A stretch of 64,000 nucleotides of DNA from Oscillibacter sp. 1-3. Lineage in GTDB: Bacteria > Bacillota > Clostridia > Oscillospirales > Oscillospiraceae. Positions 62,793-64,000 of this stretch are shown piece after piece. Location: assembly GCF_000403435.2 (NCBI RefSeq), contig NZ_KE159703.1, positions 737,033 to 801,032 on the forward strand, in the 5' to 3' direction. The notes beneath the pieces are model-generated. The model made no database searches. It was not told the DNA's origin and saw nothing but the letters and a program-made list of their open reading frames with translations. The translations under genes were made by a program, and so were the position numbers. Within the stretch, counting starts at the first letter, position 1, and the number at the start of each line of letters is the position of its first letter.

Positions 62793-63509
62793 TCACTCCT
62801 GTACGGAGAAGTAGTACCCCACGCCCCGGCGGGTGAGGATATAGGCGGGGCTGGCGGGGTTCACCTCGATCTTCTCCCGCAGGCGGCGCACCGTCACGTC
62901 CACGGTGCGCACGTCGTCGCCCACGTAGCCGTAGTTCCACACCTGCTCCATCAAATCCACCCGGGAATAGACCTTGTTGGGGTGGCTGGCCAGGAAGGTC
63001 AAAAGCTCGTACTCCCGCTGCGTCAGGTCAATGGCCTGGCCGTCCCGGAAGACCTGGCGGCTCTCCGTGTTGATGGAGAGGTTGCCGGACACCGCCATGG
63101 CGCCGGCGGCGGCTGTGGCCGCGGCGGGGGCCGCCATGGCGGTGCGGCGGATGTTGGCGCCCACTCGGGCGATGAGCTCCCGCATGGAAAAGGGCTTTGT
63201 GATATAGTCGTCCGCGCCGATCTCCAGCCCCAGGACCTTGTCCGTCTCCTCCTCCCGGGCGGTGAGGATGATGACCGGCACGTTGTCCCCCGCCTGCCGC
63301 AGGGCGCGGCAGACCTCAAAGCCGTTCATCCTGGGCAGCATCACGTCCAGCAGGATCAGGTCCGGCTTTTCGGAGCGGGCCTTGTTCAGCCCGTCCTCCC
63401 CGTCGTAGGCCTCCCGGGTCTGGTAGCCCTCCCGCTGGAGATTGAAGCGAAGAATGTCCACGATGTTCTTCTCGTCCTCCACGATGAGGACGGTCTTCTG
63501 TCTGTCCAT
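62793..63509 (-). CDS. walR: Response regulator WalR, OmpR family
   Basis: 238 residues. Receiver domain with Glu11-Asp12, phospho-acceptor Asp55 in LILLDVMLPRMNG, Thr83 and Lys105 in DYITKPF. C-terminal winged helix (LTQREYELLTFLASHPNKVYSRVDLMEQVWNYGYVGDDVRTVDVTVRRLREKIE). The linker carries an Ala-rich stretch (AMAAPAAATAAAGAMAV). Partner of the adjacent WalK, 30 bases apart. Confidence 0.95.
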   Translation of the reverse strand: MDRQKTVLIVEDEKNIVDILRFNLQREGYQTREAYDGEDGLNKARSEKPDLILLDVMLPRMNGFEVCRALRQAGDNVPVIILTAREEETDKVLGLEIGADDYITKPFSMRELIARVGANIRRTAMAAPAAATAAAGAMAVSGNLSINTESRQVFRDGQAIDLTQREYELLTFLASHPNKVYSRVDLMEQVWNYGYVGDDVRTVDVTVRRLREKIEVNPASPAYILTRRGVGYYFSVQE

Positions 63510-63528
63510 AAAAACCTCCGGGTTACTG

Positions 63529-64000
63529 TTACAGGTTCAGGAGCACCTTGGCCCGCAGAACGGCGGCCACGGTTTTGGCGTCCTCGATCTCGCTGCTGAC
63601 GCAGCGGTGCACCATCTCGTCAAAGGGCACCCGCTCCACGTTCAAAAACTCGTCCGGGTCCAGATGCTGGGCCTCCATCCGCAGTCCCCGGGCCAGGAAG
63701 AGGTGCAGCGTCTCCCCGAAGCAGCCGGGAGAGGGCAGCAGGCGGCCCAGGGGCAAAAACACCTCCGGCACCGCGCCGGTCTCTTCCGCCAGCTCCCGCA
63801 GGGCGCCGGCCGCCGGCTCCTCGCCGTCGTCCAGCTTGCCCGCCGGGATCTCCAGCGTGGTCCTGCCGAAGACATATCGGTATTGGCTCACCACCAGCAC
63901 GTTGTTCCGCTCGTCCAGGGGCAGGACCGCCACGCCGTCGGTGTGGTCCGCCACCTCCCGGAGGGAGGTCTCCCCGTTGGGCAGCTTCACCGTGTCCACG
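63529..64000 (-). CDS. NUDIX hydrolase, ADP-ribose pyrophosphatase-like (cut by window edge)
   Basis: 156 residues seen; the true start probably lies beyond position 64000, since family members have about 20-25 more N-terminal residues before TVKLPNGET. The Nudix box is complete: GKLDDGEEPAAGALRELAEETGAV, and YRYVFGRTTLEIPAG precedes it as in ADP-ribose pyrophosphatases (YRYPVG...EIPAGK). It hydrolyses nucleoside-diphosphate sugars such as ADP-ribose. It ends 20 bases before walR on the same strand, perhaps in the same transcript. Confidence 0.88.
   Translation of the reverse strand, partial: VDTVKLPNGETSLREVADHTDGVAVLPLDERNNVLVVSQYRYVFGRTTLEIPAGKLDDGEEPAAGALRELAEETGAVPEVFLPLGRLLPSPGCFGETLHLFLARGLRMEAQHLDPDEFLNVERVPFDEMVHRCVSSEIEDAKTVAAVLRAKVLLNL

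Overview
The window looks like the chromosome of a GC-rich, spore-former-lineage gut Clostridium relative (Oscillospiraceae/Flavonifractor-Oscillibacter type). The evidence is the Firmicutes-style str operon with a long-form S12, Gram-positive genes (ftsEX with an M23 hydrolase, a walRK/yycH/yycI operon), strong AAGGAGG-type ribosome binding sites and high GC in core genes. The assignment below class level is inference.

Layout. (1) 1-13.6 kb, core chromosome: rpsL, rpsG, fusA, tuf; a small membrane DUF4830 protein; an RsuA/RluB-type pseudouridine synthase; a CdaR/PucR-type regulator; ftsE-ftsX and a LytM/M23 murein hydrolase; an unrecognised protein; greA and lysS. (2) about 13.6-57.8 kb, an integrative and conjugative element (ICE) between lysS and a five-gene tRNA operon. 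Its left end carries DUF5348, YedK (SRAP), DinB and a decayed AmmeMemoRadiSam operon. The middle carries a Gram-positive type IV secretion system: VirB2-like pilin, VirB6-like, NlpC/P60 hydrolase, PrgI/VirB3-like, VirB4 and VirD4. Interleaved with it are a sortase, a CAP-domain protein and a 2351-residue thioester/Cna_B surface protein. Then come an S1-domain protein, a RelB/RelE pair, a candidate structured RNA and a sigma-like gene cut by an IS21 element. The right part has a Rad50-like zinc-hook ATPase, a CHC2/Toprim primase-like protein, two genes broken by in-frame stops, an ECF sigma/anti-sigma/secreted-protein operon, and a sigma-like protein, excisionase and tyrosine integrase. (3) 57.8-58.35 kb, a minus-strand tRNA operon Gly-Arg-His-Gln-Lys with a clear promoter and terminator. 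(4) 58.4-64 kb, a minus-strand operon NUDIX-walR-walK-yycH-yycI, with two copies of an 83%-identical intergenic repeat flanking yycH.

How it works together. The core genes are ordinary translation, cell-division and cell-wall functions. The ICE has most parts of a transfer machine: pilin, channel, two ATPases, wall hydrolase, adhesin with sortase, integrase and excisionase. I find no relaxase. An IS21 copy sits where a sigma-like gene loses its 3' end, no matching target duplication is visible, and three other ICE loci are broken. I infer that this ICE copy is probably immobile or decaying, with an IS-associated deletion as the likely event.

The most interesting unexplained items are: the promoter-driven cloverleaf-plus-rod RNA at 44.25-44.50 kb; the giant adhesin that ends exactly at LPRTG-Y with no membrane anchor; the out-of-frame AMMECR1/DUF434 junction; the two in-frame stop codons; and the paired intergenic repeats around yycH. 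All family names come from recognising sequence motifs; no database search was run.
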